24,775 bases of DNA from positions 1 through 24,775 of the IMG/VR virus record IMGVR_UViG_3300025785_000731; one strand, given 5' to 3'. The position numbers and the translations under genes are program-made. A model generated the notes under the pieces. The model had not been told where the DNA came from, did not search any database, and saw only the letters and a program-made list of their open reading frames with translations. Below are positions 6,652 to 14,074 of this stretch, piece by piece (position 1 is the stretch's first letter; every line of letters starts with the position of its first letter). Source of the DNA: a virus.

Positions 6652-7559
6652 AACAATATTTAGACGCATTACAACAAGTACTTGAATTGGGCGAACAACG
6701 TGACGACCGTACCGGTGTGGGCACTATTGGCCTGTTTGGTATGCAACAACGCTATGACTTGTCTGCCAGTTTTCCTGCTGTAACAACCAAAAAGTTGGCC
6801 TGGCGTGCCTGTGTGGGCGAACTGTTATGGATGATCGAAGGATCGGGCAATGAGCGTAGACTGGCAGAAATTACCCACGGCACAGCCGCCGGTACTACCA
6901 CTATTTGGACACCAAATGCTCTAGCACCTTACTGGAAACCTCGAGCACAATACGAAGGCGACCTGGGTCGTGTGTATGGGGTCCAATGGCGCCACTGGCG
7001 CAGCTCACAGCACGTTAAGTCTGGCAGTATCAAAAACGATCTAGGCAGTTATTTCAGTATTCAAGGTGGCATACAAGAAGTAGAAACCGATCAACTTCAA
7101 ACATTGATTACCGGTATCAAGCGAGACCCTTACGGTCGCAGACACATATTGAGTGCGTGGAACCCAGGCGAACTGGATCAAATGGCTTTGCCACCTTGCC
7201 ACGTGCTGGCTCAGTTTTATGTTTCACGGGATAACAAGTTGTCCTGTCAAATGTATCAAAGAAGTTGTGATATGTTTTTAGGTGTACCCTTTAATATCGC
7301 TAGCTACAGCCTTTTAACGGCCCTGATAGCTCAAGTGTGCGGTCTTGGACTAGGTGAGTTTGTTCACACGCTCGGCGATGCACACATATATCTAAATCAC
7401 ATAGAACAGGTAAAAGAACAATTGAAGCGTGAACCATTACCTGCACCAACTCTTTGGCTCAATCCTGATGTCACTGACATCACAAAGTTTACTATGGCAG
7501 ATATTCGCTTGGACGGGTATCAAAGTCACGGAGCAATTCAAGCAGAAATGGCAGTATAA
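6648..7559 (+). CDS. thyA: Thymidylate synthase (ThyA type)
   Basis: This 303-residue enzyme makes dTMP from dUMP and methylene-tetrahydrofolate. It shows DRTGVGT (20-26, phosphate Arg21), DPYGRRHILSAWNPGEL (160-176, with the Arg pair), the catalytic Cys184 in LPPCHVLAQF, QRSCDMFLGVPFNIASY (204-220) and DAHIYLNH (244-251). Asn216 in FNIASY marks dUMP specificity, since dCMP hydroxymethylases carry Asp there. It is about 40 residues longer than the E. coli enzyme, mostly through an insert at about 118-147. The adjacent DHFR (two genes upstream) recycles its folate product. The start overlaps the upstream stop as ATGA. Confidence 0.95.
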   Translation: MKQYLDALQQVLELGEQRDDRTGVGTIGLFGMQQRYDLSASFPAVTTKKLAWRACVGELLWMIEGSGNERRLAEITHGTAAGTTTIWTPNALAPYWKPRAQYEGDLGRVYGVQWRHWRSSQHVKSGSIKNDLGSYFSIQGGIQEVETDQLQTLITGIKRDPYGRRHILSAWNPGELDQMALPPCHVLAQFYVSRDNKLSCQMYQRSCDMFLGVPFNIASYSLLTALIAQVCGLGLGEFVHTLGDAHIYLNHIEQVKEQLKREPLPAPTLWLNPDVTDITKFTMADIRLDGYQSHGAIQAEMAV

Positions 7560-8531
7560 ATGAAATTCCTAATAACAGGCGGGGCCGGCTTTATTGGCCA
7601 CAACGTAGTACGTCAGTTAGAAGAACTAGGACACGATTGTTTTGTGTTGGACAACGTGACCGATTACGGATTTGTTCCACAGGATGAGTTGACCTACTTG
7701 ACTCGTGCTAGACTGGCTCGTATACGAGCGGCCGTACATCACATTGATCTCAGAGAACACGATCTAGTTAAAAATTTCTTTATGTCTTTTTCGTTCAATG
7801 CAGATGCAGTTATACATTTGGCCAGTTTTCCTAGACAAAAAGTGGTCAGCTCCAATCCTGTTTGGGGTAGCGAAGTAATGTGTACTGGCCTGGTCAACTT
7901 GTTGGAATTGACCAAGACATTTAATATACCCAAATTTGTTTATATCAGCAGCAGTATGGTATACGGCAATTTTGAAAACGATGTTGTAGAAACAGCCGTA
8001 TGTCAACCGCAAGGACAATACGGCATTATGAAGCTCATGGGAGAACATCTTGTCAAAGACTACACCCGTCGCGGTTGCTTTGATCACGTGGTTATTCGTC
8101 CCAGTGCTGTTTACGGAGAATTGGATGTTGAAGATCGCGTGGTCAGCAAATTTATGCTCAGCGCATTGCGAGGCGAAACTCTTAAAGTCAACGGTGCCAA
8201 TGAAACCTTAGACTTTACCTATGTGGAAGACGCTGCACGTGGTATTGTACAAGCCACCTTGAGCGATAGTGCTGTAAATGGTACCTATAATATTACCAAA
8301 AGCCACAGCACCACGCTGCTAGAAGCTGCAGAGTTGGCTGTGCGTATTGCTGGCAGTGGTTCCATTGAGTGTGGAGACAAGGATGCAGATTTCCCCAGTC
8401 GCGGAGCATTGGATATCACAGCGGCACGTAGAGACTTTGGGTTCGATCCCCAAGTTGATGTAGAAGAAGGATTTGAACGCTACCATCGGTGGTTTACTGA
8501 AAGTGCCTTTTGGCAAACAAAATTAAAATGA
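7560..8531 (+). CDS. NAD-dependent sugar epimerase/dehydratase (extended SDR), copy 1
   Basis: This 323-residue protein has the Rossmann motif TGGAGFIG (6-13), a DNVTDYG cofactor-ribose region, VIHLASFPRQK, the catalytic SSSMVYG and a YGIMK YxxxK motif, and VIRPSAVYG. These place it among the GDP/UDP-sugar epimerase-dehydratase family; the substrate cannot be told. The ATG follows the ThyA stop directly. It ends by overlapping the PIG-L gene (ATGA). A second epimerase of the same general type lies at 10184-11152, so the pair brackets a deacetylase and an aminotransferase. Confidence 0.9.
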   Translation: MKFLITGGAGFIGHNVVRQLEELGHDCFVLDNVTDYGFVPQDELTYLTRARLARIRAAVHHIDLREHDLVKNFFMSFSFNADAVIHLASFPRQKVVSSNPVWGSEVMCTGLVNLLELTKTFNIPKFVYISSSMVYGNFENDVVETAVCQPQGQYGIMKLMGEHLVKDYTRRGCFDHVVIRPSAVYGELDVEDRVVSKFMLSALRGETLKVNGANETLDFTYVEDAARGIVQATLSDSAVNGTYNITKSHSTTLLEAAELAVRIAGSGSIECGDKDADFPSRGALDITAARRDFGFDPQVDVEEGFERYHRWFTESAFWQTKLK

Positions 8532-9148
8532 AAATTCTAGCTGTAACACCACACCCGGATGATTTAGAAATTGCCTGCAGCGGTACACTGAAACGTTTCC
8601 AAGACGCCGGTGCAGAAATTGTTTCAGTTGTTACAGTCAAGCCCAGTGCCGAAATCAACAGTGACAGAAGCAAATGGATTGTGGAACACGAACTAGAACA
8701 GAGTTACAAGCTGTCGGGATTTGAATTACGTGTGTTAGACACTGACCTACACGAAAATGGCAGACCCAATTTGGTTTGCGACAATAACACAATGACCGAA
8801 TTGGGCAAGTTGATAGATACCTGTGACATTGCCATTATACCCAATCCCGAGGATTTTCACCAGGACCATAGAACCACATACGAACTGGCTTGGCCCTTGT
8901 TACAGAAACGTGCTGTTGAAGTTTGGACAATGACATCGTGGCCCTATTCGTATCAATACCGTACCAATACGGCCAATATGTACATAGGAATCGATTGGAA
9001 TTTCAAGCAAAGTCTGTTACAATGTTACGGTAGTTATATTACCGAAGATAAACTAGAACAGATTAGAAATTTGAGTCGAGTCTACGGTGATAAATCTGGC
9101 AACCCAGATGCCGAAGCATTTACACTATTATACAAATATGTCAGATAA
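8528..9148 (+). CDS. PIG-L family de-N-acetylase
   Basis: This 206-residue protein starts at the ATG at 8528 (ATGA overlap with the epimerase); an earlier in-frame ATG at 8510 would need a longer overlap. Zinc-site motifs are HPDD at 9-12 (in VTPHPDDLEIACSGTL) and HQDH at 111-114. Enzymes of this family remove the N-acetyl group from GlcNAc-containing substrates. There is no signal peptide, so the substrate is probably a soluble nucleotide sugar or glycoside. It is placed between an epimerase and a PLP aminotransferase, consistent with amino-sugar work. Confidence 0.9.
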   Translation: MKILAVTPHPDDLEIACSGTLKRFQDAGAEIVSVVTVKPSAEINSDRSKWIVEHELEQSYKLSGFELRVLDTDLHENGRPNLVCDNNTMTELGKLIDTCDIAIIPNPEDFHQDHRTTYELAWPLLQKRAVEVWTMTSWPYSYQYRTNTANMYIGIDWNFKQSLLQCYGSYITEDKLEQIRNLSRVYGDKSGNPDAEAFTLLYKYVR

Positions 9149-10187
9149 GATTGCACTATTCCAAACCGACCGAGCCTGGGCTCAGATTCGTGATGAAGTA
9201 TTTGAGTTAACTGATCGATATCATCAGCAAGGTATTGCCCAAAATGGTGAGCCTGCACAGTTACTGGAAGCCGAACTGTGCCGTCGGTACGATAGAAAAT
9301 ATTGCGTAGTGACGGGTAGCTGTACTGACGCATTAGACCTGGCTCTGCAGGCACTGAAACTGCCGCGAAATGCACGAGTAGCTGTGGGTAATTACACATT
9401 TACCGCCACTGCACACGCCGTTGCTAGAGCAGGCTACCAAGTAGTTCCAATTGATGTGACAGAAAACTACACCATTGATGTATCCAAAATTGGCAAGGTA
9501 GATGCAGTAGTGCCAGTTGACCTTTTTGGTAATATGAGTGATTGGCACAGCTTAACTCGGTTAAGTATGCCCATTGTCAATGATGCTGCTCAAAGTTTAG
9601 AAAGCCACGATTGGGAAAGCTGGAGTGCTAAAAAAGGTCTGATAAGTTGTGTCAGCTTCAGTCCCAGCAAAACTATTTCTAGTTGGGGATCGGGCGGTGC
9701 ATTATTGACTGACAATGAGGACATGGCCAATTTGGCTAGACGTTTACGTATTCACGGTAAATTACGAAACGATGATGTGGCTGTGGGTGCCGGGTTAAAC
9801 AGCATAATGAGCACCATGGAAGTGGCCGCAGTACTGGTAGGACTTAAATATTCCCAAAACTGGCAGGAACGCCGTACCCGAATCAGCGAGTATATAAGAA
9901 CCAATTGCAATTTAAAATCAGCCAACGATTCTACCGGATTAATGAAAAATACCTACCACAAGTTGGTATTTCAAGCAGAAGATCGTGACGAACGAGTAAA
10001 TAACTTAAACAGTCAAGGTATTGGCGCTGCTGTGCATTATCGCCATACAGTCAATGACGAATCTCTCTACACTACAAAACGATCTTTTCCTGTAAGCGAT
10101 AGACTAAAATCTATCAGTTTTACAGTACCAAATCAACACACACTAACTGACGCCGAAGTTGAGCGTATTGTAAAGGCATTAAAATGA
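9138..10187 (+). CDS. DegT/DnrJ/EryC1/StrS-type PLP sugar aminotransferase
   Basis: This 349-residue protein starts at the ATG at 9138, overlapping the PIG-L gene by 11 bases. It shows GSCTDALDLAL (60-70), the PLP ring-binding Asp149 and Gln152 in VNDAAQSLES, the PLP Lys178 in SFSPSKTISSWGSGG, and LNSIMSTMEVAAVLVGL. Homologs transfer an amino group to a keto-sugar nucleotide. With the flanking epimerases it could make an amino sugar for a glycoconjugate or a DNA/virion decoration; which one is inference. It ends in an ATGA overlap with the second epimerase. Confidence 0.9.
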   Translation: MSDKIALFQTDRAWAQIRDEVFELTDRYHQQGIAQNGEPAQLLEAELCRRYDRKYCVVTGSCTDALDLALQALKLPRNARVAVGNYTFTATAHAVARAGYQVVPIDVTENYTIDVSKIGKVDAVVPVDLFGNMSDWHSLTRLSMPIVNDAAQSLESHDWESWSAKKGLISCVSFSPSKTISSWGSGGALLTDNEDMANLARRLRIHGKLRNDDVAVGAGLNSIMSTMEVAAVLVGLKYSQNWQERRTRISEYIRTNCNLKSANDSTGLMKNTYHKLVFQAEDRDERVNNLNSQGIGAAVHYRHTVNDESLYTTKRSFPVSDRLKSISFTVPNQHTLTDAEVERIVKALK

Positions 10188-11152
10188 AAATATTAATATT
10201 GGGCGGGCACGGATTTATTGGGCATCATACAGCTCGTCAACTGTTGGAATCGGGACACGAAATACACACAGTTGACCTACATCATAACTACGGCGAATAC
10301 CAACCGTGGGAATACGAACCGGTTATGGATCAGCGTATCAGTTATATGGGTGCTCATTGTCACTACCAAGGTGATGTATGTGATGCTACATTTATGAACG
10401 CTGTATTCGATGCTGCCAGACCTGATGTGGTTATTGATCTTGCTACATATCCCAATGCCAAGATGGTCAAGAAGAATGTAGTGGATGCCACAACCAATAT
10501 GGTAGCGGCCACTGCTATTGCCTTGGATCTATGTGTCAAGTATGAGGTCAAGCGTTTTGTATTGGCATCGAGCTCAATGGTCTACGGAGACTTCGATGCA
10601 TTTGACGGTGCGCCCAATGAAGATGCGGTATGTAATCCACTGACCTTGTATGGTAGCTATAAACTACAATGCGAACGTATGTGTAAGATTTGGAATAAAG
10701 AACACGGTATAGAATATTCTATTCTGCGTCCAAGCGCATTGTATGGCACAAGAGATATGGTAGTGCGTGTTATTAGTAAAATGACTGTGGCTGCACTCAA
10801 GACTGGTCAGATGATTGTTAATGGCCCAGACAATAAATTGGACTTTAGTTATGTCACTGATGTAGCCAGTGCGTTTGCCGAAGCTGCTGTCAATCCCAAT
10901 GCAGCCAATCAAATCTTTAACTGCACTCGTAACAATGGACGCAAGATTATTGAAGCCGCTGAACTGGTACGTGCTCGTATTCCCGCAGAGATTGTTGTAG
11001 AACCACACGATGCTTTTTATCCCAACCGCGATACCTTAGACAGTAGTCGTATGGTTGAGATGACCAATTGGCGTCCTACAGTTGATATCGAACAAGGTAT
11101 TCCTGCTTACTTGGACTGGTTCCTTGCACAAGACTTCTTAGATCAGTTTTGA
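10184..11152 (+). CDS. NAD-dependent sugar epimerase/dehydratase (extended SDR), copy 2
   Basis: This 322-residue protein has GGHGFIG (7-13) as the dinucleotide motif, VIDLATYPNAK, the catalytic SSSMVYGDF, YGSYK for YxxxK, and ILRPSALYG. It resembles copy 1 in order of motifs and in the HLASFPRQK/DLATYPNAK segment, so the two are related but clearly diverged. It is the last gene of the rightward block. Its stop (11150-11152) lies inside the end of the opposing gene at 11143-11544. Confidence 0.9.
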   Translation: MKILILGGHGFIGHHTARQLLESGHEIHTVDLHHNYGEYQPWEYEPVMDQRISYMGAHCHYQGDVCDATFMNAVFDAARPDVVIDLATYPNAKMVKKNVVDATTNMVAATAIALDLCVKYEVKRFVLASSSMVYGDFDAFDGAPNEDAVCNPLTLYGSYKLQCERMCKIWNKEHGIEYSILRPSALYGTRDMVVRVISKMTVAALKTGQMIVNGPDNKLDFSYVTDVASAFAEAAVNPNAANQIFNCTRNNGRKIIEAAELVRARIPAEIVVEPHDAFYPNRDTLDSSRMVEMTNWRPTVDIEQGIPAYLDWFLAQDFLDQF

Positions 11153-11544
11153 TCAGGCTCCTGATTTTGTTCAAGGTTTTCTAAATAGCCTCGAAGGTCG
11201 TTGCCGTACAAAGTCAACATTGTGGCCTCCTCTTCCTCAAATACAATTAACTTTTGTCTCTTCAGCAGATAGTACATACCTTTGAACACACGTTCCAATT
11301 GAAGAAGATTGTGATTGGTAAGTTCGTCTCGAAGTGGAAACTCGTAACTGGTCAATTTGAGAACAGCCTTGACAAACTGTAAGCCTTGCAAAGTCAGTCT
11401 AAGACTGTTGGCATCTGTGGGATTTTTCCACCAGCGTTGCTGCATCTCGGTAGTCTGAGCAATAGGCACATTGGCCTGCTGGCAAAATATTTTTGTGAGT
11501 TGGCGTTGAGTATAACGCTTAGGGGTAGATTTGGTCACCGGCAC
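11143..11544 (-). CDS. Conserved marine phage hypothetical protein
   Basis: This 133-residue protein begins with a GTG at 11544, overlapping the upstream gene by 26 bases; a second GTG two codons later is equally possible and no clear ribosome site decides. The core reads WWKNPTDANSLRLTLQGLQFVKAVLKL ... LLQLERVFKGMYYLLKRQKLIVFEEEEATMLTLYGNDLRGYLENL, mostly helical. I recall this type from T4-like marine phages without a known function. It is the last gene of the leftward block and converges on the epimerase. Confidence 0.75.
   Translation of the reverse strand: MPVTKSTPKRYTQRQLTKIFCQQANVPIAQTTEMQQRWWKNPTDANSLRLTLQGLQFVKAVLKLTSYEFPLRDELTNHNLLQLERVFKGMYYLLKRQKLIVFEEEEATMLTLYGNDLRGYLENLEQNQEPDQN
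11151..11171 (+). terminator. Possible weak rho-independent terminator for the rightward block
   Basis: ATCAG (11152-11156) can pair with CTGAT (11161-11165) around a GCTC loop, with one additional G-U pair, followed by TTTTGTT. The stem is only 5-6 bp, so it is marginal. It sits exactly at the end of the rightward gene block where a terminator would be expected, and inside the coding end of the opposing gene. Confidence 0.35.
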
Positions 11545-11806
11545 GTAACAGCACCACAGTGAACTTGTCGGTCTTGAAAAGAACGTTTAATTTTTTGGCC
11601 AAGTTGATGGCGTGTCCTGGATTACTGAAAGAAACTTTTTTGTATTTTGGTCCTGGGTATGCAACTAAAATATTATGAGTCTTTAGATTGATAGGTTGGT
11701 TATCATAAAAGACTGCCCAGATGCCTTCAGAACTCAGCACCTGTTCGCTTTTATAAGTAGTTTTATTTACGTGGTCCAACAACACCGTTGGCTTTGGTCG
11801 ACTCAT
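11519..11806 (-). CDS. Small conserved phage hypothetical protein
   Basis: This 95-residue protein begins MSRPKPTVLLDHVNKTTYKSEQVL and contains AYPGPKYKKVSFSNPGHAINLAKKLNVLFKT. It looks like a small alpha/beta domain, is Lys-rich and is soluble. An AAGGA ribosome site lies about 7 bases before the ATG. The 49-base gap upstream contains GATAAATAAAG, loosely like a T4 late promoter. Function unknown. Confidence 0.75.
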   Translation of the reverse strand: MSRPKPTVLLDHVNKTTYKSEQVLSSEGIWAVFYDNQPINLKTHNILVAYPGPKYKKVSFSNPGHAINLAKKLNVLFKTDKFTVVLLRAGDQIYP

Positions 11807-11855
11807 TTCATATATCCTTGATCTACACTTTATTTATCTTCTTAATATACGCACT

Positions 11856-12071
11856 TTAAAAACCACCGCCGTCCATATTGATGCTGACACCGACAATTGA
11901 GCTGTCCTGAGTCTTGCTTAAACTGGAAATTGTGGCCATCAAATCGTAAATTTCAGCGTGTAAACTTCTAGCTTCCTGTGCATTTAAGGTCAATAATTTG
12001 CCATTGCTTTGATTCATTGTTCTTACTCGGTCGTTGAACAATTTGATATGAAAAGATAAGTTATTGTCCAT
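11856..12071 (-). CDS. Small hypothetical protein
   Basis: This 71-residue protein is mostly one or two helices (LSFHIKLFNDRVRTMNQSNGKLLTLNAQEARSLHAEIYDLMATISSL) with a C-terminal INMDGGGF. It overlaps the upstream gene by 11 bases. The helical layout suggests a small dimerising protein. Not recognised further. Confidence 0.65.
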   Translation of the reverse strand: MDNNLSFHIKLFNDRVRTMNQSNGKLLTLNAQEARSLHAEIYDLMATISSLSKTQDSSIVGVSINMDGGGF

Positions 12072-12537
12072 TTGCCTCTTTCATTGATTCTATCATACGG
12101 TCTTGAGTCTTGAAAGGACCTTGATATTCGTAACGATTCAACGTAATAAGTTTTGGACAATATGCACGAACCCAAGTACTAGAGAATTTGATAATGTAGT
12201 AGCCAGCACAGAAAAAGCTCTTTGACTTTGCACCTTTTGTGTAAATTGGAAGATAGCGTTGTACATCCAAGACCTGATTGTGTGGTCGACTATTAGTAGG
12301 GAATCCGTAAACATCATATACATCTTGTTTTTCTTTCTTGACTTTTTCTGCCTTGGCAAATTCGATATTGTATTTTTTACTCAACAGTTTGATTGTGGAA
12401 AACATTTCACGTTGATTGTCGTGAACATAAACAAAGCCGCCTTCTTCAATGGCCATTATGTTTCCAACTTTGCGGCCGGAATCTTCTACGATCCACATTT
12501 TATTTTTTACTATGGGTTTTGCTATCAGTTCGGTCAT
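12061..12537 (-). CDS. Conserved phage hypothetical protein
   Basis: This 158-residue protein starts with an ATGA overlap on the preceding SGNH gene. It has a beta-rich N-terminal half (KMWIVEDSGRKVGNIMAIEEGGFVYVH) and a basic middle (KKYNIEFAKAEKVKKEKQ). The C-terminal part contains SKSFFCAGYYIIKFSSTWVRAYCPKLITLNRYEY. It is soluble and lacks catalytic motifs I can name. I associate similar sequences with T4-like marine phages, without a known role. Confidence 0.75.
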   Translation of the reverse strand: MTELIAKPIVKNKMWIVEDSGRKVGNIMAIEEGGFVYVHDNQREMFSTIKLLSKKYNIEFAKAEKVKKEKQDVYDVYGFPTNSRPHNQVLDVQRYLPIYTKGAKSKSFFCAGYYIIKFSSTWVRAYCPKLITLNRYEYQGPFKTQDRMIESMKEANGQ

Positions 12538-12932
12538 TTTGTTTCCTCTGCAATTTTTTTATATCCAGCGTAAGTTGGATGTACGCCGTCGGCGCTCCTT
12601 GGTGCTCCAGTTAATACGGTGTCTCCGTTTTCTTTTGCCACCACAGCAACAGCCTGCATAACTCCCGGCTTGATGCTTGGCATAATCCAATACACTCGAT
12701 TGGCCTGTGTCAACCGTCTAATGGTACGCAACTCTTCTAAAGTATTGGTATCTGACAGATCATTGGAGCCAAGGCTGATAATGACATTTTTTGCCAGGTA
12801 TGGACTTTTGCCAACATTGGCATTGAGCCAGTTACGACTGTTGATTCCGGACTTCACATACGCTACACATTCGGTTCGTATGTCACTTACACCTTTGGCG
12901 ATACTGTCGCCCATGATCAAACAATCTAACAT
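12534..12932 (-). CDS. SGNH/GDSL hydrolase, sub-family C (minimal)
   Basis: This 132-residue protein is a compact SGNH hydrolase with all four signature residues visible: Ser10 in MGDSIAKG, Gly29 in YVKSGINSR, Asn57 in SLGSND, and Asp115/His118 in DGVHPTYAGY. It is much shorter than typical 180-250-residue members, so loops are trimmed. It has no signal peptide. The family includes acetyl-esterases and lipases, and the substrate cannot be read. It is coupled to the small membrane protein upstream (TAATG) and the unknown downstream (ATGA). It differs in sequence from the other SGNH genes of this window. Confidence 0.85.
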   Translation of the reverse strand: MLDCLIMGDSIAKGVSDIRTECVAYVKSGINSRNWLNANVGKSPYLAKNVIISLGSNDLSDTNTLEELRTIRRLTQANRVYWIMPSIKPGVMQAVAVVAKENGDTVLTGAPRSADGVHPTYAGYKKIAEETK

Positions 12933-13132
12933 TATTTTACCATCCTTTGTTTTCTACATTCTTCTTTGACCTTGACTGGTATGTCAGGGCTAATTTCTGC
13001 CAAGCGACAATCATATCCAACTTCGTGTGGCAAAGTGGCGTTGATGCCGTAGATCAAGCCACCCAAGGATCCACCTAGGATCAGCAAGGCAGTCCAAATC
13101 AACACAGTTTCTTTAAGTTTACTTTTACTCAT
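12932..13132 (-). CDS. Small single-pass membrane protein
   Basis: This 66-residue protein has a Lys-rich start, one hydrophobic segment (about 9-29, VLIWTALLILGGSLGGLIYGI) and a soluble tail with CRLAEISPDIPVKVKEECRKQR containing two Cys. The tail is probably outside the cytoplasm if the positive-inside rule is applied to the N-terminal Lys residues. I recall similar small proteins in marine myophages. ATGA and TAATG overlaps link it to both neighbours. Function unknown; a holin or spanin part is possible but not shown. Confidence 0.75.
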   Translation of the reverse strand: MSKSKLKETVLIWTALLILGGSLGGLIYGINATLPHEVGYDCRLAEISPDIPVKVKEECRKQRMVK

Positions 13133-13296
13133 TTACGACTTAAAAAATAATTGAGTGCAATAAATGCCAGGTCAAAAGAAACACCGCCCCAGTTGCCCAC
13201 TGCAAATTCGCGCAAGGCATCTAGACTCAACCAGCCAATGATAAACCAGGTGATTTCTACATAATTATTTCTATACCAACGTTGAATACTGTTCAT
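13129..13296 (-). CDS. Short membrane-associated protein (55 residues)
   Basis: A 55-residue frame starts at the ATG at 13294-13296 and ends with TGA at 13129-13131. It reads MNSIQRWYRNNYVEITWFII and then two hydrophobic stretches (ITWFIIGWLSL and FDLAFIALNYFL) around a charged centre. It fills the only gap between the secreted hydrolase (1 base away) and the next membrane protein (ATGA overlap), which argues that it is real. RWYRNNY at the start resembles small marine-phage proteins I recall. Function unknown. Confidence 0.7.
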   Translation of the reverse strand: MNSIQRWYRNNYVEITWFIIGWLSLDALREFAVGNWGGVSFDLAFIALNYFLSRK

Positions 13297-13297
13297 A

Positions 13298-14074
13298 CTA
13301 TGATCCTTTTTTCATCCATTCTTTGATTGATGCCACTGTTTCTTTTTCGATACCCAGGAACCCGTGATTGGACCAAGGTCCACATTCGTCTCCACTGTTG
13401 TAGCCACCTTCCATCATGACAGCATCTGTGCCGTAACGCTGTGCTTCACGCACAGAATTTGGGCCACTGGTCCAACGGCAACTGTCGTAGATGTGTCCAA
13501 CAACAAGATTTCTGCTTTTTAAGCCACGCCCGTCAATGGCCCCGACCGATGAAGTGTGTATAAATCCGGCAACTTCTCCATCCATTTTATTGGCATAGTA
13601 TAGTGTGTCTTTTGTGCTGTAGCTGGTCCCGGCAATGTACACCTTGATACCGGGATAACGATTTTGTAAATCTGCCACAATGCCCCGCATACGGTTGGCG
13701 CTGCCGCCTCGATCTGTTACCACTGCCACAGTTTCCTGATCAGCAAACAACAATCTGGCACGAACTAAAAAATTACCTTTGGCACTGAAAAAAATACGAC
13801 CATCTTCTTCTTTTTGCAATCCAATTGTGCCGTTGCCGCCAGGCATTACAATGATAGCATACTTGGGTTTTGCACCCGGATACTCAGTCAACACATAATC
13901 AATTTTGTCACCATCAGGGTAACGGGCAGTATCAATATAATGATCTGGAGCATAATCCCTGGCCGTTACTTCGCTTGGTACACTGGGATTGTGGCTTTTA
14001 TAAAAATCAACATCGTGCTGTGCATAAACACCGGCACTGGTTAACAATAAAATTGACACTAGCAGTTTTTTCAT
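13298..14074 (-). CDS. Secreted alpha/beta hydrolase with signal peptide
   Basis: This 258-residue protein starts with a typical Sec signal peptide (MKKLLVSILLLTSAGVYA, cleavage after about residue 18, no lipobox). The mature part has an oxyanion-type MPGG (77-80), a nucleophile elbow GTSYS (Ser151), a candidate acid Asp197 in VGHIYDSC and a candidate catalytic His237 in SNHGF. Cys199 and Cys231 could form a disulfide, fitting a periplasmic location. The substrate is unknown; esterase or peptidase are both possible. It is coupled by ATGA to the 5' nuclease gene upstream. Carrying an exported hydrolase is unusual in a phage replication-gene neighbourhood. Confidence 0.8.
   Translation of the reverse strand: MKKLLVSILLLTSAGVYAQHDVDFYKSHNPSVPSEVTARDYAPDHYIDTARYPDGDKIDYVLTEYPGAKPKYAIIVMPGGNGTIGLQKEEDGRIFFSAKGNFLVRARLLFADQETVAVVTDRGGSANRMRGIVADLQNRYPGIKVYIAGTSYSTKDTLYYANKMDGEVAGFIHTSSVGAIDGRGLKSRNLVVGHIYDSCRWTSGPNSVREAQRYGTDAVMMEGGYNSGDECGPWSNHGFLGIEKETVASIKEWMKKGS

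Noticed and set aside
6648-7559. dCMP hydroxymethylase instead of thymidylate synthase
   Set aside because: The residue that distinguishes them is Asn (FNIASY), which is the thymidylate synthase form.
12259-12969. Several plus-strand open frames opposite the leftward genes
   Set aside because: They lie antisense to coherent minus-strand genes with overlapping starts and stops; their translations are Phe/Cys-rich shadows with no motif.
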